50,196 bases of DNA from Pseudoalteromonas sp. S16_S37. GTDB lineage: Bacteria > Pseudomonadota > Gammaproteobacteria > Enterobacterales > Alteromonadaceae. The notes under the pieces are model-generated. The model was given only the letters and a program-made list of their open reading frames with translations, was not told the DNA's origin and ran no database searches. Positions 17,630 to 26,451 of the stretch are shown piece after piece. How positions within the stretch are numbered: position 1 is the first letter of the stretch; every line of letters begins with the position of its first letter. A program made the translations under genes and the position numbers. The DNA is taken from positions 1-50,196 of the forward strand of contig NZ_JAAUWV010000032.1 in NCBI RefSeq assembly GCF_014694405.1. Direction: 5' to 3'.

Positions 17630-19720
17630 TTAAAATATATATTTCAGTTTCGCAGCAATATGCCTACCAGGCTGCGTATATTGGCTCAGGCTGGTGTTTT
17701 TATCTTGTCCTGCGACATCTTGATAAGAGACATATTCTTTATCAAATACATTAAATACCCCGCCATTAATTTGCCACTTACCAATTTGATAGTGTGCAAA
17801 CAAGTCGGTTGTTCCCCACCCGCTGGTCTGTACCATACTTTCACTCGGCACCTTATCCATGTTTTTTGCGCCTCGAATAGCAGCTGTAACAGATAAATCA
17901 CCGAACTCGTAACGTGCCTTGACATAACCATTTAGCGGACTAATTGATTCTATATATTGATTTGCCACGGTATCTTTACCATCCAGATAGGTAATACCCG
18001 TATCTATTGCAAAGCGGTCGTTTAGCCACAAGGTATAGCTGGCTTCAACCCCCTTAATTTCTACATCAGACAGGTTTTGGTATTGATAGTAAACCTTATT
18101 CACTCTTGGAATTTGAGTTGGCTGCGTTTTAACAACCTTAGAAGCAATAAAGCCGTCAAACTCAGTGTTGAATAGTGAAAGTACAAATTGATGATTATCA
18201 AAATCCCCTTTCAAGCCAAGCTCAATGCCTTGGCTATATTCTGGGTCAAGATCAGCGTTCGGTAAGATTTGATAAAACGGTTCTACACCGTGGCTTTGAT
18301 ATGCTTGATCGTGCGGCGGAATTTTAAAGCCTTCTGCATATTGTACATAAGCATGTAGGTTGCTGTTAACTGAATAAACTAAGCCCACCTTTGGAGAAAA
18401 CGCGGTTTTATCGATATCTTTAAAATCTGCATCTGTATATAAAGTGCTATCTTTGGCCTGCATATCATAATGGTCCCAACGCACCGCCATTTGCAGTTCA
18501 AGCAATTCATCTACTAACGTCATATTAGTTTGCGCGAAAATACCCAACATGTTTGTATCGGCGCCAGGAAATGCCTTTTGCGGCTGGTTAGCAAAGAGCG
18601 TTTGTCCAGTTGCATCTAATCGAGTTTTAAAACGCGGACGAGTGGTGTCATAGCGCTCAAAATCAAACCCATAGACTAGCTGCTGTGCGAAACTGCCAGT
18701 CATTAGTTTTTTATCTAGCAACAGTTTGGCACCCCAAATTTGCTGCTCGAAGCGGTAATCATTATTATCGACATAGGCACCTGTGCGACCATTACCGGCT
18801 CTGATTTGCGCGCTTTTTTGCTCAAAATCGGTTAAGTAGATTTGCGCATCCAAGTTATCGTATAAAAAGGTTGCTGCTTTACTGTTGTAACCCAAAGAAA
18901 AAGAAAGACTGGTATTTTCATCTACCGTTTCTTGCGATGCTTTAGACACCACTTGATTGGTTTGCTGCTCAAAGTAATCAACTGTGGCTAATAAACTATC
19001 TGTGTTGTTTAAACGCTGTTGTGATTTTAAAACCACGGCATTGCTGTCGTAATCAAAGCCAGGCAGGTCCTCTACGTAGTTTTGCGTTTCTTCACCGTCT
19101 CGGCGAGTCAAAACAACAGACGTTGCATTATCACCAAAGCGTTTTGCGAACGTACCTGTGAGAGACGTTTCATCACTTAAACCATTAAAGCCTGCCTGAA
19201 TACTTGCAAAGTATGACTGACCTGCCAAATAGTCTTCAGGTGATTTACTGGAAATAACGACAATACCACCTAGCGCATCAGAGCCATATAAAGATGACGC
19301 AGCCCCTTTGGCTACTTCGATTTGTCTAATGCCTTCGATGTCTAAATAGCCACGCCCTATTAACAAACCATTGCCACCTTGATAGGCATCATTGAGTCTG
19401 CGACCATCTTTAACATAAACCACGCGATTACCGCCCATGCCGCGAATATTCAACGCCTGTGCCTGCCCTGCATTTCCAGTAGCGCTAATGCCCGTTTGAT
19501 AACGAAATGCAGAACTTAAATCTACCGCTAACTCATTGTCGATATCTTGCTCGGTAACCACATTAACGCTACCAGCAACATCCGATAGCTTTTGGTCTAT
19601 ACGCGAACCAGTTACTACGATTACATCGCTATTTTTTTCAAATTCTTCTGCCAACACACTGGTTGTGTTGGTCAGTGCCATAACCAAACCAAGAGAAATT
19701 GCCGTGTGCTTAAATACCAT
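17630..19720 (-). CDS. TonB-dependent haem receptor
   Basis: Outer membrane receptor of 696 residues, probably for haem or haem proteins. A signal peptide ends near SVLA-EE (about residue 24). A TonB-box-like DVIVVTG leads into the plug domain (about 33-150, with LNIRGMGGNRVVYVKDGRR and SSLYGSDALGGIV), and a beta barrel ends in the terminal aromatic KLKYIF. The segment FKIPPHDQAY followed by LPNADLDPEYS corresponds to the FRAP/NPNL region typical of haem receptors. Divergence from hmuTUV and hugZ supports the haem role. GAGG precedes the start. A Fur-box-like sequence covers its promoter, implying iron repression. Confidence 0.9.
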   Translation of the reverse strand: MVFKHTAISLGLVMALTNTTSVLAEEFEKNSDVIVVTGSRIDQKLSDVAGSVNVVTEQDIDNELAVDLSSAFRYQTGISATGNAGQAQALNIRGMGGNRVVYVKDGRRLNDAYQGGNGLLIGRGYLDIEGIRQIEVAKGAASSLYGSDALGGIVVISSKSPEDYLAGQSYFASIQAGFNGLSDETSLTGTFAKRFGDNATSVVLTRRDGEETQNYVEDLPGFDYDSNAVVLKSQQRLNNTDSLLATVDYFEQQTNQVVSKASQETVDENTSLSFSLGYNSKAATFLYDNLDAQIYLTDFEQKSAQIRAGNGRTGAYVDNNDYRFEQQIWGAKLLLDKKLMTGSFAQQLVYGFDFERYDTTRPRFKTRLDATGQTLFANQPQKAFPGADTNMLGIFAQTNMTLVDELLELQMAVRWDHYDMQAKDSTLYTDADFKDIDKTAFSPKVGLVYSVNSNLHAYVQYAEGFKIPPHDQAYQSHGVEPFYQILPNADLDPEYSQGIELGLKGDFDNHQFVLSLFNTEFDGFIASKVVKTQPTQIPRVNKVYYQYQNLSDVEIKGVEASYTLWLNDRFAIDTGITYLDGKDTVANQYIESISPLNGYVKARYEFGDLSVTAAIRGAKNMDKVPSESMVQTSGWGTTDLFAHYQIGKWQINGGVFNVFDKEYVSYQDVAGQDKNTSLSQYTQPGRHIAAKLKYIF

Positions 19721-19758
19721 TTTTATACCTCAAACAGGGAAACGAGTCATTTGCCGAC

Positions 19759-19787
19759 ACTATAAAAGCATAAAAACCTAAATGCAA
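19759..19787 (-). promoter_or_regulatory. Promoter of the haem receptor gene
   Basis: On the minus strand TTGCAT (19782-19787) is 17 bp from TATAGT (19759-19764), about 40 bp before the receptor start. The -35 overlaps the Fur-box-like sequence at 19784-19802. Confidence 0.5.
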
Positions 19788-19802
19788 ATGAAAATAGATA
19801 TC
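19784..19802. promoter_or_regulatory. Fur-box-like operator
   Basis: The 19-bp GCAAATGAAAATAGATATC matches the classic Fur consensus GATAATGATAATCATTATC at 13 of 19 positions by my count. It lies between the divergent receptor and hmuT genes and overlaps the receptor -35. Iron-dependent repression of both haem operons by Fur is inferred. Confidence 0.5.
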
Positions 19803-19934
19803 ACTTAGATATAGATTTGAGAACCTTTTTTATATACACTTCATGTATCAAAAAGCGCGTGCTTAACGAAGGGTGCTTAGAAACCACTACGCCCACAGCG
19901 CTTATCCGTAAGTCTTATAAAGAACGAGAAACAG

Positions 19935-20750
19935 ATGAAGCAACGTATCTATCTATTTTTAACACTACTTATATTGAGTTATAACGCTCAGGCTGAACGA
20001 TTAATTATCGCTGGCGGGACGTTGACAGATATTGTTTTTGCGCTCGGCGCTGGAGAACAAGTTGTTGCCATAGACACCTCAAGCACTTGGCCACAGCAAG
20101 CGCAATCGTTACCTAAAGTAGGCTACTACCGTGATTTAGCTGCTGAAGGCATTTTGGCACAAGCCCCTTCTCGCGTATTTGCCCTTGAAGGCAGTGGCCG
20201 ACCAGAAGTATTAACACAAATAAAAAGTACGGGCGTACCCGTCAATCACTATCCAAAGCCAACGAAGGTAGCTGAATTATTTAGCCTTATTACCACCCTC
20301 GGCAAAGACTTAGACAAGCAAGAAAGTGCATCACAACTTATCAAGCAACTCAAACAACAGTTGCCACCAACACAAACAAAAACCCCTTATAAAGCACTGT
20401 TTATTTTGTCAGCCAGTGACAGAGGCGTATTAGTGGCAGGCAAAGAAACGGTGCCAGATGTTTTGTTCCGTTACGCGGGTATTGAAAACCTCGCAAATGA
20501 ATCGGGCTTTAAACCCTACAATTTAGAATCTTTGTTAGCCAGCAACCCAGACTTTATCGTTGCGCCCAGCCATACCGTATACTCACTGGGTGGCAAACAA
20601 GCATTCTGTGCTCAAGCATCTCTTGCACTTATTCCTGCCGCTCAAAAATGTCGTGTTCTCGTGATGGACTCATTGATTTCAATCGGGATGACTTCTCGTT
20701 TACCCGAAGCCATTGCCACATTGACTAATTATGCTCAAAAGTCGCTATGA
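19935..20750 (+). CDS. hmuT: Haem ABC transporter periplasmic binding protein
   Basis: Binds haem in the periplasm and delivers it to HmuUV. The 271-residue precursor has a signal peptide (1-20, ending NAQA) and a type III periplasmic binding fold beginning RLIIAGGTLTDIVFALGAGEQVVAID, with RVFALEGSGRPEV and a C-terminal lobe around FILSASDRGVLVAGKETVPD. The ATG at 19935 is preceded by GAGAAA. Its end overlaps hmuU by 4 nt (ATGA). Together with hmuU, hmuV and hugZ it forms one operon divergent from the haem receptor. Confidence 0.92.
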   Translation: MKQRIYLFLTLLILSYNAQAERLIIAGGTLTDIVFALGAGEQVVAIDTSSTWPQQAQSLPKVGYYRDLAAEGILAQAPSRVFALEGSGRPEVLTQIKSTGVPVNHYPKPTKVAELFSLITTLGKDLDKQESASQLIKQLKQQLPPTQTKTPYKALFILSASDRGVLVAGKETVPDVLFRYAGIENLANESGFKPYNLESLLASNPDFIVAPSHTVYSLGGKQAFCAQASLALIPAAQKCRVLVMDSLISIGMTSRLPEAIATLTNYAQKSL

Positions 20751-21796
20751 ACAATATTGCTTACCCCTTACTTCATAACAAACAGCACATTCAGTGGTAT
20801 TGGCTAAGCGCCATTACACTTGCCATGTTGGCTTGGTTATCGCTAAGCAGCGGCGCCATTGGCTGGAATTGGAAAATGCCAATTGTTTGGCTACTACCTG
20901 ACGCTATGATCTCAGAGATAGAGCCTTTACATGTCAGTGTAATGACACAAATTCGCCTGCCCAGATTAGCACTCGCTATTTTAGTCGGTTCAGTACTAGC
21001 CAGTGCAGGCGCAGCAACACAAGCTCTTTGCAGAAATCCATTGGCTGATCCAAGTTTAATGGGTGTGACAGGAGGCGCAGCCATGGCCGCCGTTGCGGTT
21101 ATAGCCCTGAGCGCAAAGCTGAGCTTTATTCACGAAGCGATGGTAGCACCTGCGGCTTTTATTGGGGCTGTGAGTGTGACGGCGTTAATTTATAAAGTAG
21201 CCAGTCACCAAGGACAAGTTCAGATCACCACGTTACTGCTTGCCGGTGTAGCTATTAATGCGATGGCCATGGCGGTCATTGGTTTATTTAGCTTTTTTGC
21301 CGATGACAGTGCATTGCGTTTAATGACCTATTGGCAAATGGGGTCGCTTGGTGGTGCCAGTTGGTCAGCCATGAAATATGCTGCACCGCTAATAATTGTC
21401 AGCGTATTGGTGTTATTTTTACTACGCAAAAAAATTAATGCGTTGATGCTTGGAGAACTTGAGGCCCGTCACCTTGGTGTTAACGTTAAAAAACTCAAAA
21501 CACAAATCATCGTGATTGTTGCCTTAGGTGTTGGTGGTGCGGTTGCTTTAGCTGGCATGATTGGCTTTGTTGGTCTGTTAGTCCCTCATGTGGCACGCTT
21601 GCTCGTTGGCCCCGACTTGAGACGTATGCTGCCACTGAGCATGTTGCTTGGTTGCGTGCTGATGTTGCTTGCAGATTGGATATCACGTCTTATCGTAGCA
21701 CCATCAGAGCTGCCCATTGGTATTGTAACCGCGCTGTTTGGTAGCCCATTTTTCGTGTATCAATTATTGAAGCAAAAGCGAGGTCAACATGCTTAG
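20747..21796 (+). CDS. hmuU: Haem ABC transporter permease
   Basis: FecCD/BtuC-type inner membrane permease of 349 residues with about nine to ten hydrophobic segments. Family landmarks include RLPRLALAILVGSVLASAGAATQALCRNPLADPSLMGVTGGA near residue 65-105 and the EAA-like cytoplasmic loop GELEARHLGVNVKKLK, followed by GMIGFVGLLVPHVARLLVG. It overlaps hmuT by 4 nt and hmuV by 8 nt, so the three are translationally coupled. Confidence 0.94.
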   Translation: MNNIAYPLLHNKQHIQWYWLSAITLAMLAWLSLSSGAIGWNWKMPIVWLLPDAMISEIEPLHVSVMTQIRLPRLALAILVGSVLASAGAATQALCRNPLADPSLMGVTGGAAMAAVAVIALSAKLSFIHEAMVAPAAFIGAVSVTALIYKVASHQGQVQITTLLLAGVAINAMAMAVIGLFSFFADDSALRLMTYWQMGSLGGASWSAMKYAAPLIIVSVLVLFLLRKKINALMLGELEARHLGVNVKKLKTQIIVIVALGVGGAVALAGMIGFVGLLVPHVARLLVGPDLRRMLPLSMLLGCVLMLLADWISRLIVAPSELPIGIVTALFGSPFFVYQLLKQKRGQHA

Positions 21797-22586
21797 CTGT
21801 CAGCATTTATCTATTCAACGAGGTCAAAAAACCATCCTTGAAGACATCAACTTTACTCTAAAAGAGGGTGAGTTTACGGTGTTATTAGGCGAAAATGGTG
21901 CTGGCAAATCAACGTTGTTAAGCGCAATTTGCGGTGATATCCCTTTTGGAGGCGACATATTACTAGATGGCAAAGCGCTACACTCCTTGGACTATCAAAC
22001 TCTGGCCACCAAGCGCGCGGTGCTTTTACAAAACAATCGCGTCAACTTTGCGTTTTCTGCCGCGCAGCTTATCGCTATGGGTCGCTACCCATATCATGAG
22101 CCATTGCATCAACAGACACAGGTGGTCAATAAACTGATAGCACAACTTAACCTCGAAAAGCTCGCCCCCAGAGATGTCACAGCATTATCGGGCGGAGAAT
22201 TTCAACGCGTCCAGTTTGCTCGCTGCTTGGCGCAACTAGATGCCCATAAAAGCTCAACTCGCGCTAAACTGATGCTACTTGATGAACCAACATCGGCACT
22301 TGATATGCACCATCAGCACCTAACACTGTCTAAAGCAAAAGAGTTTGCACAACAAGGCAATACCGTTGTTGCGGTGTTACACGACTTAAACTTAACCTCT
22401 TTATACGCCGATCGTGTACTGCTATTAAACCAAGGCAAGCTAAGTCACGATGGCAAACCGCAAGAGGTTTTACAACACTCGGTTTTACAACCAATTTATA
22501 AAACAGATATGCAAATAACAACGCATCCAAATTATCAAATACCTATGATATTTTCAGAACCACAACGAGGAGTAACTCATGCGTGA
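21789..22586 (+). CDS. hmuV: Haem ABC transporter ATP-binding protein
   Basis: ATPase driving haem import, 265 residues. Walker A GENGAGKST (34-42), a Q-loop region near LLQNNRVNFAFSA, the signature LSGGEFQRVQFAR, Walker B LMLLDEPTSALD and the H-loop AVLHDLN are all present. It overlaps hmuU upstream and hugZ downstream by 8 nt each. Confidence 0.95.
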   Translation: MLSCQHLSIQRGQKTILEDINFTLKEGEFTVLLGENGAGKSTLLSAICGDIPFGGDILLDGKALHSLDYQTLATKRAVLLQNNRVNFAFSAAQLIAMGRYPYHEPLHQQTQVVNKLIAQLNLEKLAPRDVTALSGGEFQRVQFARCLAQLDAHKSSTRAKLMLLDEPTSALDMHHQHLTLSKAKEFAQQGNTVVAVLHDLNLTSLYADRVLLLNQGKLSHDGKPQEVLQHSVLQPIYKTDMQITTHPNYQIPMIFSEPQRGVTHA

Positions 22587-23331
22587 ACAAGCGGCTTTTG
22601 AAGCTAGAACGTTAGTCAGACAATCTAATGTTTGCGTAATTTCAACCATTTCTAAGAACCTAGCTGGTTACCCCTTTGGTTCGGTCTCACCTTTTATGAG
22701 TGATAACGAAGGCCGATTAATTTTTTACATTGCAGGTATCGCGCAGCACTCACGCAACTTATCAGAAGACAGTAAAATGTGCGCTACCGTGTTTGATGCA
22801 GCCGAACAAGGCGACCAAAATGCCCATGCACGAGTAACTGTGGTAGGCGATGCAGCACCTGTGCCTGTAGATGAACATGACGCCCTCTTGGCCCGCTATG
22901 AACGCCAATACCCCGAGGCCATAAGCTACCGCCAAGCTCATGATTTCCAGCTGTGGCGTATGGAAGTTAAACGCGTGCGCTATATCGGCGGCTTTGGTCA
23001 TATTTTTTGGATTGAAAAAGATGAATGGCGACAAGCGCAACCACAATGGGATTTAAACGACGAAGCCAATATGGTTACCCATATGAATGATGACCACAGC
23101 GATGCTAATCGTCTGATCTTAAAGCTCACTCATGGCATTGATAGCGATAGCGTCACCATGACAACCATAGTCAGCGATGGCTGCTACTTGCGCGCCAACG
23201 AGAAAAACTACTATGTGCAATTTGAGAAAATCTGCTTAGATAGCACCAGTGTGCGTAAAGAGTTAGTTAGATTAACCAAAGCGGCGAGAGAGCAACTGGC
23301 TGAAGAAAGTGCCACTGAGCATAGTGAATAA
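22579..23331 (+). CDS. hugZ: Haem-utilisation protein of the HugZ/HutZ family
   Basis: Cytoplasmic haem-binding or haem-degrading protein of 250 residues with the split-barrel FMN-binding-like fold of the pyridoxamine phosphate oxidase superfamily (about 5-155), ending with VKRVRYIGGFGHIFWIEKDEW. A C-terminal DUF2470-type helical domain contains MVTHMNDDHSDANRLIL. Members release iron from haem in Campylobacter (HugZ) and Vibrio (HutZ). Its overlap with hmuV makes it the last gene of the haem uptake operon and suggests iron extraction after import. Confidence 0.9.
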   Translation: MREQAAFEARTLVRQSNVCVISTISKNLAGYPFGSVSPFMSDNEGRLIFYIAGIAQHSRNLSEDSKMCATVFDAAEQGDQNAHARVTVVGDAAPVPVDEHDALLARYERQYPEAISYRQAHDFQLWRMEVKRVRYIGGFGHIFWIEKDEWRQAQPQWDLNDEANMVTHMNDDHSDANRLILKLTHGIDSDSVTMTTIVSDGCYLRANEKNYYVQFEKICLDSTSVRKELVRLTKAAREQLAEESATEHSE

Positions 23332-23479
23332 AACCGTTAACTGGCGCATGTTGTCGGAGTTTAGCTATCACCGTGCGCCTCCTTACATAATTAAGCGAAA
23401 TAAAACAATATGCTACCAACACCCTTTTAAGGCGAAACCATGTAAACTACAGCGACCGTATTTAGTTATTAGGTTCACA

Positions 23480-24688
23480 ATGAAAAACGCACTTCTACCC
23501 GCCATGTTGGCAACCGCATTATTAAATATAGGTTGTCAAAGTATTCAAAATAAGCCCGCTATAAATGTACCAGAAGACTCCTATAACCTGAGAATTGCCA
23601 CATTTAACGTGAGTATGGAAGCAACTAATTACAAAATGGGTCAGCACATCGACGCATCTGGCAACGCGTTAACCACAGCCTTAATCAGCGGTCAGTTCGA
23701 GCAAATCAATAATATTGCGCAGATAATTCAACGCACTCGTCCAGATGTAATTTTACTCAATGAATTTGATTACATCAGCGACCCAGAGCAAGGGATTAAT
23801 CTTTTTAAAAAGCGATATTTAGAAGTATCACAAAATGGCTTTGCCCCCATCACTTACCCTTATGTTTACCTAGCCCCAGTAAACACTGGAGTCAATACGC
23901 CTTTATCGGGCGAAAATGCACGATTAACACACTTTGGTTTTGGCCATTATCCCGGCCAATATGGCATGGTGCTACTCTCAAAACTTCCCATTGATAGTAA
24001 GAATGTGCGTACTTTCCAACACTTTTTGTGGCAAGACATGCCTGATAACTTAATGCCCCAAGAGAAAGATGGACGCAGCTGGTATTCAGAACAAGAACGC
24101 AACATCATGCGACTATCTTCTAAATCACATTGGGATGTTCCTATCAAAGTATGCGGCAAGCAAATCAATATACTGGCAAGTCACCCAACACCGCCTGTAT
24201 TTGATGGACCTGAAGATAGAAATGGTCGCAGAAACCACGATGAAATAAGAGTGTGGAAAGACTACATCAGTGAAACTGGCAACAGCTACCTGTATGACGA
24301 TAATGGTCAATCAGGTGGTTTTAACGGTAGCTCATTCGTGATTTTGGGCGATTTAAACGCCAGTGCAGTTGATGGAGATGCACACCCTAAAGCCATCAGT
24401 CAGCTACTGGAGCACCCTCGGGTCAACAAATACCCTGCTCCCACCTCACAAGGAGGCTTACTGAATAAACCAAACAACAAAAATGCTGCAACTCACACGG
24501 CTCATTGGGGCATGAGAGCAGACTATGTGCTTCCCTCAGCTGATTTAACGCTCACCAACAGTGGCGTATTTTGGCCAACAAAAGATGAAGCTGGCGCTGA
24601 ATTGGTCGCTGATAGAAGTGCATCTTCAGATCATAGATTAGTTTGGGTGGATATTGAGTTATCAATTGATACGCTACAATGCGAATGA
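23480..24688 (+). CDS. Endonuclease/exonuclease/phosphatase-family lipoprotein
   Basis: Secreted or outer-membrane-anchored hydrolase of 402 residues with a lipoprotein signal ending LLNIGC (Cys19). The EEP fold is marked by LRIATFNVSMEA, the metal-binding Glu in DVILLNEFDY, SHPTPP, ILGDLNASA and the terminal catalytic SDHRLVWVDIEL. Family members include nucleases, phosphodiesterases and sphingomyelinases; the substrate here cannot be told. The ATG at 23480 starts the lipoprotein signal with AGG upstream; the in-frame extension to 23309 overlaps hugZ and is unlikely to be translated. A decayed copy of its 3' end occurs at 29723-29770. Confidence 0.88.
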   Translation: MKNALLPAMLATALLNIGCQSIQNKPAINVPEDSYNLRIATFNVSMEATNYKMGQHIDASGNALTTALISGQFEQINNIAQIIQRTRPDVILLNEFDYISDPEQGINLFKKRYLEVSQNGFAPITYPYVYLAPVNTGVNTPLSGENARLTHFGFGHYPGQYGMVLLSKLPIDSKNVRTFQHFLWQDMPDNLMPQEKDGRSWYSEQERNIMRLSSKSHWDVPIKVCGKQINILASHPTPPVFDGPEDRNGRRNHDEIRVWKDYISETGNSYLYDDNGQSGGFNGSSFVILGDLNASAVDGDAHPKAISQLLEHPRVNKYPAPTSQGGLLNKPNNKNAATHTAHWGMRADYVLPSADLTLTNSGVFWPTKDEAGAELVADRSASSDHRLVWVDIELSIDTLQCE

Positions 24689-24707
24689 CCACCAAAGCGA
24701 ATAATGC

Positions 24708-24730
24708 AGTGCGGTAGTCGCTACCGCGCT
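24708..24730. terminator. Hairpin between convergent genes, overlapping the LysR stop
   Basis: GCGGTAG (24711-24717) and CTACCGC (24721-24727) form a 7-bp stem with a 3-nt loop, extendable to 10 bp with one wobble. The LysR stop codon lies in the right arm. There is no long T run; bidirectional terminator function is inferred. Confidence 0.45.
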
Positions 24731-25608
24731 AGTTTATGTGCTAAAAAATCATAAACGGCTCTAATACGCCTGTTGCTGCGTAGCTCGCGATGGGCAACCA
24801 GCCACTGTTCACCAACAAAAGGAGCTATATCCGTGAACACACGGGTAACACAAGGCTCGTTATCACCAACTGATGTGGCCATGATCCCGATACCAAACCC
24901 CATTTTGACCATTTCCCATTGCACCAGATGGTTTTCACAAACAATCGAAAAGTTTTTATCTGTCACAGGGATCTCTCTTTTGTTCAGTTCATTAATCATC
25001 ATATCGGTATGATCAAAACCAAGAAACGACAGCGAGTTAAAGTCGGTGGCATTAACAGAGCAATCGACACCAGCTAGGTAACTCGGTGACGCATAAAAGC
25101 CAAACTCCATGTCCTTAATACGCCTAGCGATTAAATCAGGTTGATGTGGCCGAAAGCCCCTGATAGCGATATCAGCTTCTCGTCTTGTTAAATCACTGGC
25201 GGCGTTTGAAGCAAGTAGCTGCAGGGAAATACCTGGATGTAACGCTCTAAACGGCAGCAATATTTGTGGCAATATAAAAGCCGATGTGGCTTCAGAAGCT
25301 GAGATCACCACGTTGCCCTCGATAGAATCAGACTGGCCTGACGCTGCTAGCGAAAATAGATTGGCCGCTTCGCTCATCGCTTCTACATGTTCAACTAATT
25401 TCAACCCGGTTGGTGTTAAGCTTAACCCTCGCCCAACCCGTTCAAACAAAGCAACACCCAACTCAGCTTCTAACGATGCAACTTGACGACCTAACGTCGG
25501 TTGAGTAAGCCCGAGTGCACGTGCGCCCGCTGACAAAGAACCTTCTCTGGCTGTAACCAAAAATGACCGCGCATGATTCCAATCAAAATTCACTGAACGC
25601 CAATCCAT
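24721..25608 (-). CDS. LysR-family transcriptional regulator
   Basis: DNA-binding regulator of 295 residues with an N-terminal winged helix-turn-helix (about 8-65; GSLSAGARALGLTQPTLGRQVASLEAEL) and a periplasmic-binding-protein-like effector domain (about 95-290). It is divergent from the methyltransferase gene at 25751, separated by 142 bp, the usual arrangement for a LysR target. The effector is unknown. Confidence 0.92.
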   Translation of the reverse strand: MDWRSVNFDWNHARSFLVTAREGSLSAGARALGLTQPTLGRQVASLEAELGVALFERVGRGLSLTPTGLKLVEHVEAMSEAANLFSLAASGQSDSIEGNVVISASEATSAFILPQILLPFRALHPGISLQLLASNAASDLTRREADIAIRGFRPHQPDLIARRIKDMEFGFYASPSYLAGVDCSVNATDFNSLSFLGFDHTDMMINELNKREIPVTDKNFSIVCENHLVQWEMVKMGFGIGIMATSVGDNEPCVTRVFTDIAPFVGEQWLVAHRELRSNRRIRAVYDFLAHKLAR

Positions 25609-25750
25609 CCTGTCTCCATCGCTCTACTACCTTTTAAATCAATATACCAACCCATGCAAATATGTATATTTAAAATGCAATTTTCGGTCAATTAATATTA
25701 ATTTGTGCATGCTAATATGCATCTAAATCCCTTTTACGGCTGGAGTCAAC
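25609..25750. promoter_or_regulatory. Divergent LysR/methyltransferase control region
   Basis: An AT-rich divergent spacer with repeated TGCA-centred words (four copies of ATGCA or TGCAT between about 25650 and 25722). These may include the LysR operator, but I cannot define a specific T-N11-A site. Confidence 0.3.
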
Positions 25751-26395
25751 ATGCCTACACATTCTTTTTTCTGGAATTGCATCGCCAACAATTACGCAAA
25801 ACAACCGGTTGCCGACGAAATGTCATATCAAAAAAAACTAGATCACACTGAGCAATACCTTTCGAGCGACACACGTATGCTTGAATTTGGCTGTGGTACA
25901 GGTTCAACGGCGACATATCACGCTCCCAAAGTTAAACATGTTCACGCAACAGACTTTTCTTCAAAAATGCTTCAGATAGCAAAAGAAAAAGCAGACAGAG
26001 CTAATGTAACCAATATTAGTTTTGAGCAAACGCAACTGCTTGATCTCAAAAGCCCTGATGGCAGTTGGGACGTAGTACTGGGCATGAGTATTTTACACCT
26101 ACTACACGATTGGCAAGCTCACATTGCCAAGGTATTTGAACTATTAAAGCCTGGTGGCGTTTTTGTGACGAGCACGGCCTGTATTGGTGATATGGGCACT
26201 CGGTTTAAATTATTTGCACCACTTTTTAAAGTGCTGCCATTTATGCCCAGTGTTCAAGTTTTTAGCCAAAAAGCATTAAAAGAGTCCTTAGAAAATGCTG
26301 GCTTTTCCATTGAATATGAGTGGTGCCCAGGCCCCAATAAAGCCGTATTTATGGTGGCTCGAAAACCCGAAGAGCACGATGCTAATGTAAAGTAA
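25751..26395 (+). CDS. Class I SAM-dependent methyltransferase
   Basis: Methyltransferase of 214 residues in the Methyltransf_11/UbiE-like group. Motif I MLEFGCGTGS lies at 43-52, followed by VHATDFSSKMLQIAKEKA and WDVVLGMSILHLL. The acceptor is unknown; the late loop FKVLPFMPSVQVFSQKALKE may contribute to substrate choice. GGAG precedes the ATG. It is likely regulated by the adjacent divergent LysR protein, an inference from layout only. Confidence 0.88.
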   Translation: MPTHSFFWNCIANNYAKQPVADEMSYQKKLDHTEQYLSSDTRMLEFGCGTGSTATYHAPKVKHVHATDFSSKMLQIAKEKADRANVTNISFEQTQLLDLKSPDGSWDVVLGMSILHLLHDWQAHIAKVFELLKPGGVFVTSTACIGDMGTRFKLFAPLFKVLPFMPSVQVFSQKALKESLENAGFSIEYEWCPGPNKAVFMVARKPEEHDANVK

Positions 26396-26441
26396 GCAGT
26401 TAAGCCTCCGCAGCGTATTTTACACCGCTGCGGCCAACTGC
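26396..26441. terminator. Nested hairpin between convergent genes
   Basis: An inner 8-bp stem (CCGCAGCG 26408-26415 with CGCTGCGG 26426-26433) is embedded in an outer 6-bp repeat (GCAGTT 26396-26401 with AACTGC 26436-26441). It begins at the base after the methyltransferase stop. The lack of a T run leaves its efficiency uncertain. Confidence 0.5.
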
Positions 26442-26451
26442 AACACACTAT

